DNA from: Halopiger aswanensis
Lineage (GTDB): Archaea; Halobacteriota; Halobacteria; Halobacteriales; Natrialbaceae
Length of the DNA stretch: 64,000 nt
Direction of reading: 5' to 3'
Assembly (NCBI RefSeq): GCF_003610195.1
Contig: NZ_RAPO01000002.1
Coordinates: 744,001-808,000 of the forward strand
Part shown: positions 25,107-33,911 of the stretch, piece after piece
Position numbering within the stretch: position 1 is the stretch's first letter
How the letters are laid out: every line of letters starts with the position of its first letter
Position numbers and translations under genes: made by a program
The notes under the pieces: generated by a model
Told to the model about the DNA's origin: nothing
The model's database searches: none
The model's input: only the letters and a program-made list of their open reading frames with translations

Positions 25107-25490
25107 CTATTCGTCCAGCTTCGCGTAAATCTCGACCTCGTAGCCGTCCGGATCCTCGACGAAGGCCGCGCGGGCGTCGACCGCGTCGACCGTCATCGGT
25201 CCGCGGAGCACCTCGCAGCCGGTCCGCTCGGTGAGTCGCTCGAGCGTCGCCTCAAGGTCGTCGACGAGAATCGCGAGGTGGACAATGCCGGACGGATCGA
25301 TCGCCTCGTCGCTGTCGGGATCGTGTGCGAACTGGATCGACGTCTCGAGTTCGTCGCCGGTGACGTAGTAGTTGTGAATCCCGTCGTCGGTGCGGAACTC
25401 CTGGTGGAAGTCCAGTCCCAGCCCGTCCTCGTAGAACGCCTTGGTCGCTTCCAGATCCGAAACGCGAACTGCAGTGTGATCGACTTCCAT
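25107..25490 (-). CDS. VOC family protein (glyoxalase I-like)
   Basis: 127 residues, one glyoxalase/bleomycin-resistance fold built of two beta-alpha-beta3 modules: VDHTAVRVSDLEATKAFYED and, in the second half, VHLAILVDDLEATLERL with AAFVEDPDGYEVEIYAKLDE. Candidate metal ligands are the His in VDHTAV, a Glu in the ETSIQF strand, the His in VHLAI and the Glu in YEVEI, matching lactoylglutathione-lyase-like proteins. Haloarchaea lack glutathione, so another thiol adduct or an unrelated substrate is likely. Start at 25490; longer starts add non-conserved residues. Confidence 0.85.
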   Translation of the reverse strand: MEVDHTAVRVSDLEATKAFYEDGLGLDFHQEFRTDDGIHNYYVTGDELETSIQFAHDPDSDEAIDPSGIVHLAILVDDLEATLERLTERTGCEVLRGPMTVDAVDARAAFVEDPDGYEVEIYAKLDE

Positions 25491-25677
25491 ACCCGTCGCG
25501 TCGCACGCGGTCCGCATAAAGGTACAGTCACGGACCGGCGCTCGAGGCGGCGTTCGCGGTCCAGCGCTCGAGGCAGACCGGCTCCGGACGCAGTCCGTCC
25601 GGACGCGCTCGAGCGGGCTCGAACCGGCGTCGCTTCCGTGTGTACTTAAACGTCCCTGATATCGTGGTACGAACCCT

Positions 25678-25851
25678 ATGCGGGTTGCTCCCCTAGATAG
25701 AATCGTGATGAGCCCCTACAGATTCAGGTGCCCGGACTGCGCGCAGCGTATCGAACTCGAGGAACCGGGGCGCGAAGCCGCGGTCGAAAGCGGCTGTCCG
25801 TTCTGCGGGACCGCGGTCGGGACCGAGGACTTCGCCGTGACCGCGCCCTAG
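25678..25851 (+). CDS. small zinc-ribbon protein
   Basis: 57 residues from ATG 25678, or 47 from ATG 25708 (MSPYRFRCPDC), which fits similar small proteins better. Two CxxC pairs (FRCPDCAQRIEL and CPFCGTAVG) make a probable zinc ribbon; the rest is acidic. Stop TAG at 25849-25851. Haloarchaea have many such tiny zinc-finger proteins, some of which affect biofilm or motility; no function is assigned to this one. It is 65 bp before the next UspA gene. Confidence 0.6.
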   Translation: MRVAPLDRIVMSPYRFRCPDCAQRIELEEPGREAAVESGCPFCGTAVGTEDFAVTAP

Positions 25852-25916
25852 TACGGCGTCCCTACCGTTCGGAGCGGACTCGAGCCTATTTACGTCGCCG
25901 TTCCTAACGTCGTACT

Positions 25917-26546
25917 ATGTACCGGAACGTCCTCATTCCGACGGACGGGAGCGACGGCACGCGACGGTCTATCGAACACGGACTGGCGATCGCGGACCGC
26001 TTCGGCGCGACCGTCCACGCCCTCTCGGTCGTCCCGGAGGGGCCGCTCGGCACGTTCGAGGCCAACGAGGCAACGCCCGCCGCACACCGAGCCGTCGAGC
26101 GCGTCGAACTCGAGGCCGACGCGGCGGGCGTCGACGTCGTGACGGCGGTCGAACAGGGCGTCCCCCACGAGGAGATCCTCGACTACGTCGACGAGCACGA
26201 CATCGACGCGATCGTCATGGGCACGCAGGGACGGACCGGCCTCGACCGCGTGCTGATGGGCAGCGTCACCGAGCGGATCGTCCGGATGGCCGACGTGCCG
26301 GTCGTGACCGTCCGGCTGAATCAGGAGCTGCGGATCGAGGACGCGGACGAAGCCGAGCGGATCGCGCGCGACGCGCTCGAGGGCGACGGCTACGATAGCG
26401 ATGCGCGGCTCACGGAGGAGCCCCATCGGACCAGCGCGTCCTGGATCGTCCCGTTCGAAACTGACGGTGAGCGCGTTCACGTCCACGTCGATGCTGTGAC
26501 CCGCGAGACGCGCGTTGCGAGCCCGAATCGGAACCGAAGCCGGTAA
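25917..26546 (+). CDS. universal stress protein with C-terminal extension
   Basis: 209 residues. The Usp domain covers about 1-142: YRNVLIPTDGSDGTRRSIEH, VHALSVVPEGPLG and the complete ATP-binding loop GTQGRTGLDRVLMGSVTE with RIVRMADVPVVTVR, matching G-x2-G-x9-G-S/T. An additional ~65-residue tail (DADEAERIARDALEGDGY, then a beta-like region with TASWIV-type content) is a haloarchaeal addition. A TATA-like TATTTACG at 25887-25894 is 26 nt before the ATG, so the message is probably leaderless. Confidence 0.9.
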   Translation: MYRNVLIPTDGSDGTRRSIEHGLAIADRFGATVHALSVVPEGPLGTFEANEATPAAHRAVERVELEADAAGVDVVTAVEQGVPHEEILDYVDEHDIDAIVMGTQGRTGLDRVLMGSVTERIVRMADVPVVTVRLNQELRIEDADEAERIARDALEGDGYDSDARLTEEPHRTSASWIVPFETDGERVHVHVDAVTRETRVASPNRNRSR

Positions 26547-26617
26547 GCGAATTTCGAACCCGTCGCTCGCGTCGACGGCGATCGACTCCATCGCGTTCGC
26601 GTTGCTCTCCGCCATAC

Positions 26618-27211
26618 ATGTTCGGGAAGAGCTACTGGGCGGAGCGGGCGTTACTCTCGTTTATGAACCCGTTCTCGAGCGCCCAGCCGGCAGACGAGGG
26701 CTTCGACGACCTGTCCGAGTTCGTCCCCGAACACCTCCCCGATCCGGGGTCGTTCCTCGAGGCCCACGACGTGCTCACCGACGACGAACACGTCGCGTTC
26801 CACGAACTGACCCGCGAGTTGTTCGAGGAGCGCGGCGTCTACGACGCCACCTTCGGCTACAACCTCGCGAAGCTCAACCTCGACGTGCGCCACCCCGAGG
26901 CGGGCTTCCGGTACGCGGTCGACGCCGACGACCCGACCGTGCTCCGGGCCGAGTTCACGCCGACGACGGAGTTCTGCCCGCAAGCCGAGGCGCTGGTTAC
27001 TGGCTCGTTCCGCGCGTGGAACGGCCTCGGCGACCGCCACGAGTACGACCTCGTGCGCGTGCGCGTCCACCCCTCGCACCACCAGGCCGACCCGCTCAAC
27101 GAGTCGCTCGAGGCCCTCGAGGCGGAGTTCCGCGAAACGGGCGAGGTTCCGGATCCCGAAGCGAGCGGGAACGAGGACGCCGACGAACAGCAACGGACGT
27201 CGCCGTTCTAA
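26618..27211 (+). CDS. conserved haloarchaeal protein, unknown function
   Basis: 197 residues from ATG 26618; ATG 26663 (MNPFSSAQ) is an equally possible start giving 182. A helical N-terminal part (FLEAHDVLTDDEHVAFHEL) is followed by a beta-rich region with RAEFTPTTEFCPQAEALV and DLVRVRVHPSHHQADPLN, which carries one Cys and three His and might bind a metal; this is a guess. The tail is acidic. I do not recognise the family. Position between a UspA gene and a convergent oxidoreductase tells nothing about its job. Confidence 0.7.
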   Translation: MFGKSYWAERALLSFMNPFSSAQPADEGFDDLSEFVPEHLPDPGSFLEAHDVLTDDEHVAFHELTRELFEERGVYDATFGYNLAKLNLDVRHPEAGFRYAVDADDPTVLRAEFTPTTEFCPQAEALVTGSFRAWNGLGDRHEYDLVRVRVHPSHHQADPLNESLEALEAEFRETGEVPDPEASGNEDADEQQRTSPF

Positions 27212-27323
27212 CGGCCCGCTCGAGGCGGGCGTCCTCACGAACGGCGAGGGTCACGCCGTCGAATCGCAATTGAACGATCCGCAGAAGAATCGGTCGGCGG
27301 GCAGAGCGACGCCGTCGGCTACC

Positions 27324-28448
27324 TCACTCGAGGGAGACCCACTCGCCGCGCTCGTCGCTGTCCTCGATTGCCGCGAGCACGCGCTGGGCCGCCAGCCCGT
27401 CCTCGAAGCTCGGGTGGAACTCGCCGCCCTCGTCCACGGCCGAGAGGAACTCGTAGTTCTCGTGGACGAAGGTGTGCTCCCAGCCGATGACGTGGCCCGG
27501 CGGCCACCAGTGGTCGACGTAGGGGTCGTCCTCGTCGGTCACGAGAACGGTCTCGTAGCCGCGATCGTCCTCCCGAAGCAGTTCGAGTTCGTTCAGCCGC
27601 TCGAGGGAGAACTTCAGGCTGCCCTTCGAGCCGTGGATCTCGATCGTGTGGTCGTTCTTGTGCCCCGTGGCGTTGCGGGTGGCCTCCAGGGTCCCCATCG
27701 CGCCGTTTTCGAACTCGAGTTGCGCGGAATAGGCGTCGTCGACGGTGACCGGTCGGGTCTCGTCGCCGCCTTCGACGGGCCGCTCGTCGACGAACGTCCG
27801 TAAGTGGCCGCTGAGTCGGTCGATGTCGCCCGCGAGGTCGTCGTCCCCGACGAGGAACCGAATCAGGTCGACCGTGTGCGCGCCCAGGTCGCCCAGCGCG
27901 CCGGAACCGGCCATCTCCTCGTCGTTGCGCCACGACCACGGCGCCTCGGGGTCGACCAGCCAGTCCTGCAGATAGCGGCCGCGGACGTGGCGGATCTCGC
28001 CCAGTTCGCCGTCCTCGAGCAGGCCCTTCGCGTACTGGATCGCGGGGACGAACCGGTAGTTAAAGGCACAGCCCGCGGGCACGTCGTCGCCGGCGTCGCG
28101 GGCAGCCTCGGCCATCTCCTCGGCCTCCTCGAGCGTCGGCGCGAGGGGCTTCTCGCAGAAGACCGGCGTGCCGGCCTCGAGGGCGGCGATCGAGGGCTCG
28201 GGGTGGACGAAGTTCGGGCCGAGATTGTAGAAGACGTCGACCTCGTCGACCACGTCCTCCCAGTCGGTCGCGGTCGAGTCGAAGCCGAGTCGGTCCGCCG
28301 CGTCGGTCAGCGCCGCCTCGTCGCGGCCGACGAGCACGCTGCGTTCGATGTCGGGCGCGTCCGGGAAGAACATCGGCAGCCGCGCCATCGCGTTTGCGTG
28401 TGCCTTGCCCATGAACCGGTAGCCGAGAACGCCGACTTGAAGCGTCAT
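27324..28448 (-). CDS. Gfo/Idh/MocA family NAD(P)-dependent oxidoreductase
   Basis: 374 residues from ATG 28448. The N-terminal Rossmann domain (1-~125) has VGVLGYRFMGKAHANAM and the conserved CEKPLAPTLEEAEEMA, where the Lys is catalytic in the family. The C-terminal alpha/beta domain contains RFVPAIQYAKGLLEDGELG, the usual LGDLGAHTVDLIRFL with the His of the active site, and GSKGSLKFSLERL. Substrates are generally sugars or inositols. It is divergent from cetZ and has no sugar-operon neighbours, so the substrate is unknown. Confidence 0.9.
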   Translation of the reverse strand: MTLQVGVLGYRFMGKAHANAMARLPMFFPDAPDIERSVLVGRDEAALTDAADRLGFDSTATDWEDVVDEVDVFYNLGPNFVHPEPSIAALEAGTPVFCEKPLAPTLEEAEEMAEAARDAGDDVPAGCAFNYRFVPAIQYAKGLLEDGELGEIRHVRGRYLQDWLVDPEAPWSWRNDEEMAGSGALGDLGAHTVDLIRFLVGDDDLAGDIDRLSGHLRTFVDERPVEGGDETRPVTVDDAYSAQLEFENGAMGTLEATRNATGHKNDHTIEIHGSKGSLKFSLERLNELELLREDDRGYETVLVTDEDDPYVDHWWPPGHVIGWEHTFVHENYEFLSAVDEGGEFHPSFEDGLAAQRVLAAIEDSDERGEWVSLE

Positions 28449-28651
28449 AGGGACATGTTCACAATAGATAGAGTTAGAACTTTCCGTCGCGGTTAACAGA
28501 GTCCGCACCGGGTCGGGACTGTCACGGCCGACGGGACGACGAAGCATCGAGACAGCTAGGCGACGAGGCGGTGAAACGAAACGCGGTTCGGTAATAACGA
28601 AGCGGTTAATTCATCGGAACGTTCAACAGGGATCCCTTCGATACGGGTGCT

Positions 28652-29731
28652 ATGAAGGTAGCCCTGATCGGAGTCGGTCAGGCCGGTGGGAAGGTCACCG
28701 AACGGCTCGCCCGGTTCGACGCGGACATGGGTTTCGAGGCCGTTCAAGGTGCACTGGCCGTCAACTCCGCGAAACCCGACCTCCAGTCCCTCGAGTTCGT
28801 CGACACGCAACTGATCGGTGCCGACCGCGTCAACGGCCACGGCGTCGGCGGCGACAACGAACTCGGCACCGAGATCATGCAGTCGGACATCCAGCAGGTG
28901 CTGAACGGGCTTGACGGCCGCGTCACTTCGCGAGCCGACGCCATCTTCGTCGTCGCCGGCCTCGGCGGCGGCACGGGCAGCGGCGGTGCGCCCGTGCTGG
29001 TTCACAACCTCCAGCAGATCTACGACATCCCCGTCTACGCGCTCGGAATTCTGCCCGGCCAGAACGAAGGCTCGCTCTACCAGGCCAACGCCGGTCGCTC
29101 GCTGAAGACGATCGCGCGGGAAGCCGACGCAACCCTGCTGATCGACAACGACTCCTGGCACGAGCAGGGCGAGAGCGTCGAAGGCGCGTTCGACCGGATC
29201 AACGACAAGATCGCCCAGCGGGTCGGCCTGCTCTTTGCCTCCGGCGAGGCCGTCGAGGGCGTCGGGGAGAGCGTCGTCGACTCGAGCGAGGTCATCAACA
29301 CGCTCCGCGCGGGCGGCATCGCCACACTGGGTTACGCCAGCGAGGTTGCAAGCGAGGACAGCGCCGACAATATCCGCACCGTCATGACCGTCGCGAGACA
29401 GGCGCTGCTGACCGGGACGAGCCTGCCGAACGCGACGACGGCCGACTCCGCGTTGCTGGTCATCGCCGGCAAACCCGAGGCGATCCCGCGCAAGGGCGTC
29501 GAGAAGGCCCGGAGTTGGCTCGAGGACGAAACCGGCAGCATGCAGGTCCGGGGCGGGGACTTCCCGCTCGAGAGCGATCGCCTCGGTGCACTCGTCCTGC
29601 TCGGCGGAGCCGAACGATCCGAGCGACTCGAGCGGTTCATGGAACGGGCTCGCGAGGCGAAGGAAGCCGAGGAACGGGACACCGATCCCGCCGAAGAGCT
29701 CACCGACGAGCGCCTCGAGAACCTCTTCTGA
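28652..29731 (+). CDS. CetZ-family tubulin/FtsZ-like GTPase
   Basis: 359 residues. The N-terminal VALIGVGQAGGKVTERLARF, AVNSAKPDLQSLEF and DRVNGHGVGGDNELG are typical of CetZ. The tubulin signature GGGTGSG appears in VVAGLGGGTGSGGAPVLV (about residues 108-125) and binds GTP phosphates. The central helix and C-terminal domain follow; the tail is charged (ERMEREAR-like, EERDTDPAEELTDE). CetZ proteins polymerise at the membrane and control haloarchaeal cell shape and motility rather than division. Slightly shorter than CetZ1 (~395), so possibly a paralogue. A TATA-like GTTAATTC lies at about 28606. A hairpin terminator follows at 29814. Confidence 0.93.
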   Translation: MKVALIGVGQAGGKVTERLARFDADMGFEAVQGALAVNSAKPDLQSLEFVDTQLIGADRVNGHGVGGDNELGTEIMQSDIQQVLNGLDGRVTSRADAIFVVAGLGGGTGSGGAPVLVHNLQQIYDIPVYALGILPGQNEGSLYQANAGRSLKTIAREADATLLIDNDSWHEQGESVEGAFDRINDKIAQRVGLLFASGEAVEGVGESVVDSSEVINTLRAGGIATLGYASEVASEDSADNIRTVMTVARQALLTGTSLPNATTADSALLVIAGKPEAIPRKGVEKARSWLEDETGSMQVRGGDFPLESDRLGALVLLGGAERSERLERFMERAREAKEAEERDTDPAEELTDERLENLF

Positions 29732-29813
29732 CGGTTCTCGACGGGTAGGGACTTTCCGGTACTCTACATTGGAACAGCGCCAGCGCCAGCTCACACGACA
29801 GCGACGCGTTCGC

Positions 29814-29845
29814 CGAGCCGTCCCGTGACGACGGCTCGTTGTTTA
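29814..29845 (+). terminator. hairpin with T-rich tail after cetZ
   Basis: CGAGCCGTC (29814-29822) and GACGGCTCG (29830-29838) form a perfect 9-bp stem with a 7-nt loop, followed by TTGTTTA. It is 83 bp after the cetZ stop and would suit termination. The T-rich tail also overlaps a TATA-like TTTATAT (29842-29848). Confidence 0.55.
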
Positions 29846-30153
29846 TATGCAGCTCCCCCACCGTGAGACCGGATAACAGCCCCGGACAGCCCCCTGCTAA
29901 CGGTTTTCACGGGTTTGTGGACCGGTACATTTAAATTACAGGCGCCAGTAGCTACGGGTACCAGAACGCCACCGGGGCGCGTATCGCTCGACGATCGATG
30001 ACAGGAAATCTTATTCACCGAGGTTTCGCAGATCGTGAGCGGTCGCTTTGTACGGGCGGCCGCGACGACGCCGACGCTCACTATTCGAGCGACGGCGCCG
30101 TCGCGATCGGCCGTCGCTCCGGTGCGGGTATGGCACAGAGGTTTGACTAACAT
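29846..30153 (+). other. long leader/intergenic region before the coiled-coil gene
   Basis: Two TATA-like elements: TTTATAT at 29842-29848 and ATTTAAAT at 29929-29936, predicting starts near 29872 and 29962. Either would leave a leader of about 190-280 nt. A 50-codon open frame (ATG 29998 to TAA 30150) ends just before the ATG at 30154, but has no recognisable features, so I do not call it a gene. Confidence 0.4.
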
Positions 30154-31035
30154 ATGGTAGACGAATCGAAAAACATCGAACTGACAGAGGACGACCTCGA
30201 AAACAAATCGAAAGGCGAGCTCATCAAGATGGCCGGTCAGCTGCGAGACCGGCGCAACGAGCTCAACCAGATGGCCTCCGAGCGCGCATCCAAGCGCGAC
30301 GACCTGAACGCGAAGACGCGCGAGAAGGTCGACGAGGCCCAGGAGCACCGCGAGAAGCGCGACGAGCTCAACGAACAGGTCCAGGAACACAAGGAAAAGC
30401 GCAACGAGCTCAACGCCGAAGCCAACGAGCTCTTCGACCGCGTCGAGGAGCTCAAGTCGGACATGGAGCTCGACGAGGGCAAGGACCTCGAGGAGCTCGA
30501 GGAAGAGATCGAGCAACTCGAGTTCAAGCAACAGACCGAGGTCCTCTCGAGCGAGGAAGAGCAGGAACTCATCGAGAAGATCGAGTCCAAGCGCGAGGAG
30601 TACGAAGAGCGCAAGCAGAAACTCGACCAGAACGAGGACTTAGAGGAGCTCGTCGAGGAAGCTGAAGAGGTGCGCTCGGAAGCCTCCCAGCACCACCAGA
30701 AGGTCACGGAGCTCGCGGACAAGGCCCAGGAACATCACAACCAGATGATCGAGGCCTACCGCGAAGCCGACGAGATCCGTGACGAGGCCGACGAAATGCA
30801 CGAGAAGTTCGTCGAGGCCCAGGAGGCCGCCGACCAGCACCACGAGGACTTCGTCCGCGTCCAGAAGCGCCTGCGCGAACTGGACAAGAAGGAAGAAGAA
30901 GAGCGCAAGTCCGAGCGCGACAAGAAGCAGGAAGAGGCCAAGGAAGAGGCCGAGGAGATCTATCAGAAGTTCAAGGAAGGCGAGACCCTCGACACCGAGG
31001 ACCTGATGAAGCTCCAGAAGACCGGCCTGCTCTAG
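30154..31035 (+). CDS. long coiled-coil protein (archaeal COG1340-like)
   Basis: 293 residues, almost entirely charged heptad-type sequence rich in Glu, Lys, Gln and Arg. There are three coiled-coil stretches: about 20-110 (RNELNQMASERASKRDDL, KRDELNEQVQEHKEKRNEL), 110-170 (EELEEEIEQLEFKQQTEVL) and 175-275 (EAEEVRSEASQHHQ, RKSERDKKQEEAKEEAEE). The short C-terminal FKEGETLDTEDLMKLQKTGLL is conserved in this archaeal family. No membrane segment or enzyme motif. The function is unknown; members are often abundant soluble proteins. It has a long, possibly regulated leader. Confidence 0.88.
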   Translation: MVDESKNIELTEDDLENKSKGELIKMAGQLRDRRNELNQMASERASKRDDLNAKTREKVDEAQEHREKRDELNEQVQEHKEKRNELNAEANELFDRVEELKSDMELDEGKDLEELEEEIEQLEFKQQTEVLSSEEEQELIEKIESKREEYEERKQKLDQNEDLEELVEEAEEVRSEASQHHQKVTELADKAQEHHNQMIEAYREADEIRDEADEMHEKFVEAQEAADQHHEDFVRVQKRLRELDKKEEEERKSERDKKQEEAKEEAEEIYQKFKEGETLDTEDLMKLQKTGLL

Positions 31036-31365
31036 AGGTCCGTCAGTTCGATTCGTCCCACGGTCGCGGCTGCGTTGCTCCGATTTTCGGCGGGAGCGCG
31101 TCGTTCGTCCGATCTCGAGTCATTACGCTCGAGTGTGGACTGACGCGCCGTCGATGCACCACGCGAACCGGACACGGGACGGAAGCGGGCGACGCGTAGC
31201 GGAACCGATTTCTAGCCGGCGCAATCGTGTTCTCGAGAGCGTCAGTCACAGAACTCAACCTGACGACGGGAACAGTTCCTCGAGCGGCCTTGTTGTCCGT
31301 GACGGTAACGGTTAACAGGTCGGCACCCACAGCATCGGGCATGCACCGAGGTGTTCGCGAGAGCG
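31036..31365 (+). other. intergenic region before sppA
   Basis: No gene is supported. A TATA-like GGTAACGGTTAAC at about 31304-31316 is the likely sppA promoter, 50 nt before ATG 31366. Repeated CTCGAG sites occur (31114, 31128, 31232, 31279) but these are common throughout the window. Confidence 0.35.
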
Positions 31366-32361
31366 ATGGTTAGTACGGAGGGACTCGGACGACTCGCGAT
31401 CGTACTGCTCGCCGTCGCGGCGTTCGCCGCGATCGGCGTCGCACTGTTCGTCGTCTATCCGACGTCGCTAACGGATCTGTTCGGCGTGCTCGTCGCGCTC
31501 GCCGTCGTCGGCGTCGGCGTCAGAGTCGGCGGGAACATCGCGTCGTCGCTGTTTCCCGGCTACAACGTTGCCGAGGTCGCCGTCGAAGGACCGATCACCC
31601 GCGACGGCGGCGGCAGCTCGTTCCCGCCGAGTCCGCGGGGGACCACCGCCGACGAGGTCGTCGAGCAGATAGAGCGCGCGGACGACGACGGCAGCGTCGG
31701 CGCGCTCCTCCTCAAGTTGAACACGCCCGGCGGCGAGGTCGTCCCGAGCGACGACATCCGCCTCGCCGCGGAGCGGTTCGACGGCCCGACGATCGCCTAC
31801 GCGACCGACACCTGCGCCAGCGGCGGCTACTGGATCGCCAGCGGCTGCGACGAACTGTGGGCCCGCGAGGGGTCGATCGTCGGCTCGATCGGCGTCATCG
31901 GCTCGCGGGTCAACGCCAGCGACCTCGCCGAGAAGGTCGGGCTCTCCTACGAGCGGTTCGCCGCCGGCGAGTACAAGGACGCCGGCACCCCGCTGAAGGA
32001 ACTCGAGGACGACGAGCGCGAGTACCTGCAGGGGATCATCGACGACTACTACGAGACGTTCGTCGAGCGGGTCAGCGACGGGCGCGACCTCGAGGAGGAG
32101 TTCGTCCGCGACACGGAAGCGCGGATCTACCTCGGCGACACCGCCCACGAACTCGGGCTGGTCGACGAACTCGGCACCCGCCGGGAGATCGAGGACGAAC
32201 TGGCCGACCGGCTCGCGGTCGAAGACGTGACCGTCGAGGAGTTCGAACCCGAGCGACCGCTGATGGCTCGCGTCGGCGCCGGCGCCCAGCAGTGTGCGTA
32301 CGCCCTCGGGGCCGGAATCGCCGGCCTCGCGGACGAGCGGGAGTTCCGCCTGCGGACCTGA
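31366..32361 (+). CDS. sppA: signal peptide peptidase SppA
   Basis: 331 residues from ATG 31366 (GTG 31351 would add five). Two N-terminal membrane segments (about 9-30 and 38-57), then the S49 serine-protease domain outside the membrane: VGALLLKLNTPGGEVVPSDD, the nucleophile Ser152 in DTCASGGYWIASG, SIVGSIGVIGSRVN, and the general-base Lys204 in FAAGEYKDAGTPLKEL. The Ser-Lys dyad matches the archaeal single-domain SppA. It degrades cleaved signal peptides in the membrane. The next gene has its own promoter 89 bp downstream. Confidence 0.92.
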   Translation: MVSTEGLGRLAIVLLAVAAFAAIGVALFVVYPTSLTDLFGVLVALAVVGVGVRVGGNIASSLFPGYNVAEVAVEGPITRDGGGSSFPPSPRGTTADEVVEQIERADDDGSVGALLLKLNTPGGEVVPSDDIRLAAERFDGPTIAYATDTCASGGYWIASGCDELWAREGSIVGSIGVIGSRVNASDLAEKVGLSYERFAAGEYKDAGTPLKELEDDEREYLQGIIDDYYETFVERVSDGRDLEEEFVRDTEARIYLGDTAHELGLVDELGTRREIEDELADRLAVEDVTVEEFEPERPLMARVGAGAQQCAYALGAGIAGLADEREFRLRT

Positions 32362-32480
32362 TCGGACCGAGTCTGCTCGCGTTCTCTCGAGTCCGATCGC
32401 CGTTACCGTCCACGATTACGCGCGGCGAATCCGTCGTCCGAGTGAGTGGTTTTATCGTCACACGGGAAGGAACGACTACC

Positions 32481-33839
32481 GTGACAACGCTGGTCGTCTG
32501 CCTCGACCGGACCGACGACGTCGGTCGCCGGACCGGACTCCAGTCGCCGATCGTCGGCTGGGAGGCGGTTCGCGCGCTCGTAACCGATATCGGGCTCGCG
32601 GATCCCGAAGACTCGGGAGTCAATACGCTGCTCGAGACGCTGCGGGTCGCCCAGGACCTCCGCGACGACGACGAGGAAGCCGTCGTCGCGGTCGTCTCGG
32701 GGGACCGCGAGTCGATGGTCTCGGCCGATCGGGCGGTCGCTCGGCAACTCGACGGCCTCATCGCGGAGTACGACCCCGATTCGGCGATCGTCGTCCTCGA
32801 CAGCGCGGAGGACGAGCGGCTGGTCCCGATCGTCGAGAGCCGCGTGCAGGTCGATTCTGTCGATCGCGTCGTCGTCCGCCAGGCGCGGGACATCGAGTCG
32901 ACCTACTACCTCATGAAGCAGTTTTTGGCGGACGAGGAGCTCCGACAGACGGTGCTCGTCCCGCTTGGGCTGACGCTGCTGGTCTTCCCGTTCCTCGCGA
33001 TGCGGATCGGCGCCGCGGAGGGAGCGGCCGCGATTACGACCGTGATCGGGCTGTTCCTGCTCTACAAGGGGTTCAACGTCGACGAGATCGTGACCGGTCT
33101 CGCCCATCAGATCCGGGAGTCGCTGTACTCCGGTCAGGTGTCGGTCGTCACCTACGTCGTCGCCGCCGGCCTGACCTTCGTCGGACTGTTCGTCGGCGCG
33201 CTCGGCGTCTCGAGTCTCGGCGAGACGCAGGGGGTGGTCGTTCCGGCGGTGCGGTTCGCTTACGACAGCATTCCGTGGCTTGCGGTCGCCGCGCTGACCG
33301 CCAGCGCCGGCCGGCTGCTCGACGAGGTGATCGGCGAGGAGCCGATCCGTAGCTCCTTCCTCAACCTCCCCTTCATCGTCGTCGCCGTCGGGCTCGTAAT
33401 CAGGGGCTTCGCCGCGTACTTCCTGCAGCAACAGGGCGTAATCGGAGCGGTCGGCATTCCGGCGATCGAACTCGGCGTCCTCACGATCGAGCAGTTCAGG
33501 CTCGAGGCCGGCCAGCGACTCGCGCTGTACGTCGTGACTGCCATCGTCGTGAGCCTCGTCGGCGCCCGCGTCGCCTCCTACTTCGGCGGGGCGGAAGACG
33601 GCGGCGAGCCGGCGGTTCCTAACGGCGGAACCGGGACTGGGACCGAACCGGACTCGGAAGTCACCGACGGCGGGCCGTCGCCAGCCCCGGTACCGACGCC
33701 GGCACCCGATGCGATCCCCGATGGCGAAGACGACCACGAGACCGAGCACGAGCCGCACTCGGACACCGAGACGGATGCTGATAGCGGGGCCGACACAGAC
33801 TCGGAGACGGACGGCAACGCAGATACGTCAGATACGTAG
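32481..33839 (+). CDS. DUF373 family archaeal membrane protein
   Basis: 452 residues from GTG 32481, which lies about 28 nt after the TATA-like TTTTATCG (32449-32456), so probably leaderless; frames further upstream read into sppA and are not used. The N-terminal soluble domain (about 1-150) begins VTTLVVCLDRTDDVGRRTG and includes VVAVVSGDRESMVSADRAV and VVVRQARDIESTYYLMKQF. It is followed by about seven to eight membrane segments (from ~158 to ~375). The C-terminal ~75 residues are a low-complexity acidic Thr/Asp/Glu tail. The family is widespread in archaea and of unknown function. Confidence 0.88.
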   Translation: MTTLVVCLDRTDDVGRRTGLQSPIVGWEAVRALVTDIGLADPEDSGVNTLLETLRVAQDLRDDDEEAVVAVVSGDRESMVSADRAVARQLDGLIAEYDPDSAIVVLDSAEDERLVPIVESRVQVDSVDRVVVRQARDIESTYYLMKQFLADEELRQTVLVPLGLTLLVFPFLAMRIGAAEGAAAITTVIGLFLLYKGFNVDEIVTGLAHQIRESLYSGQVSVVTYVVAAGLTFVGLFVGALGVSSLGETQGVVVPAVRFAYDSIPWLAVAALTASAGRLLDEVIGEEPIRSSFLNLPFIVVAVGLVIRGFAAYFLQQQGVIGAVGIPAIELGVLTIEQFRLEAGQRLALYVVTAIVVSLVGARVASYFGGAEDGGEPAVPNGGTGTGTEPDSEVTDGGPSPAPVPTPAPDAIPDGEDDHETEHEPHSDTETDADSGADTDSETDGNADTSDT

Positions 33840-33911
33840 CGTCGGTCACGGACGTCCGATCGGCCTCAGCGAACTCGTCACTCATTTACACTCCTGTCGC
33901 AAGTATCGACT

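Noticed and set aside
29998-30150. 50-codon open frame in front of the coiled-coil gene
   Set aside because: No recognisable motif, ordinary random composition; kept only as a remark in the leader entry.
31857-32480. In-frame extension of the DUF373 protein by 208 residues upstream
   Set aside because: It reads through sppA in another frame and is Arg-rich. A TATA box and GTG at 32481 give the conserved start.
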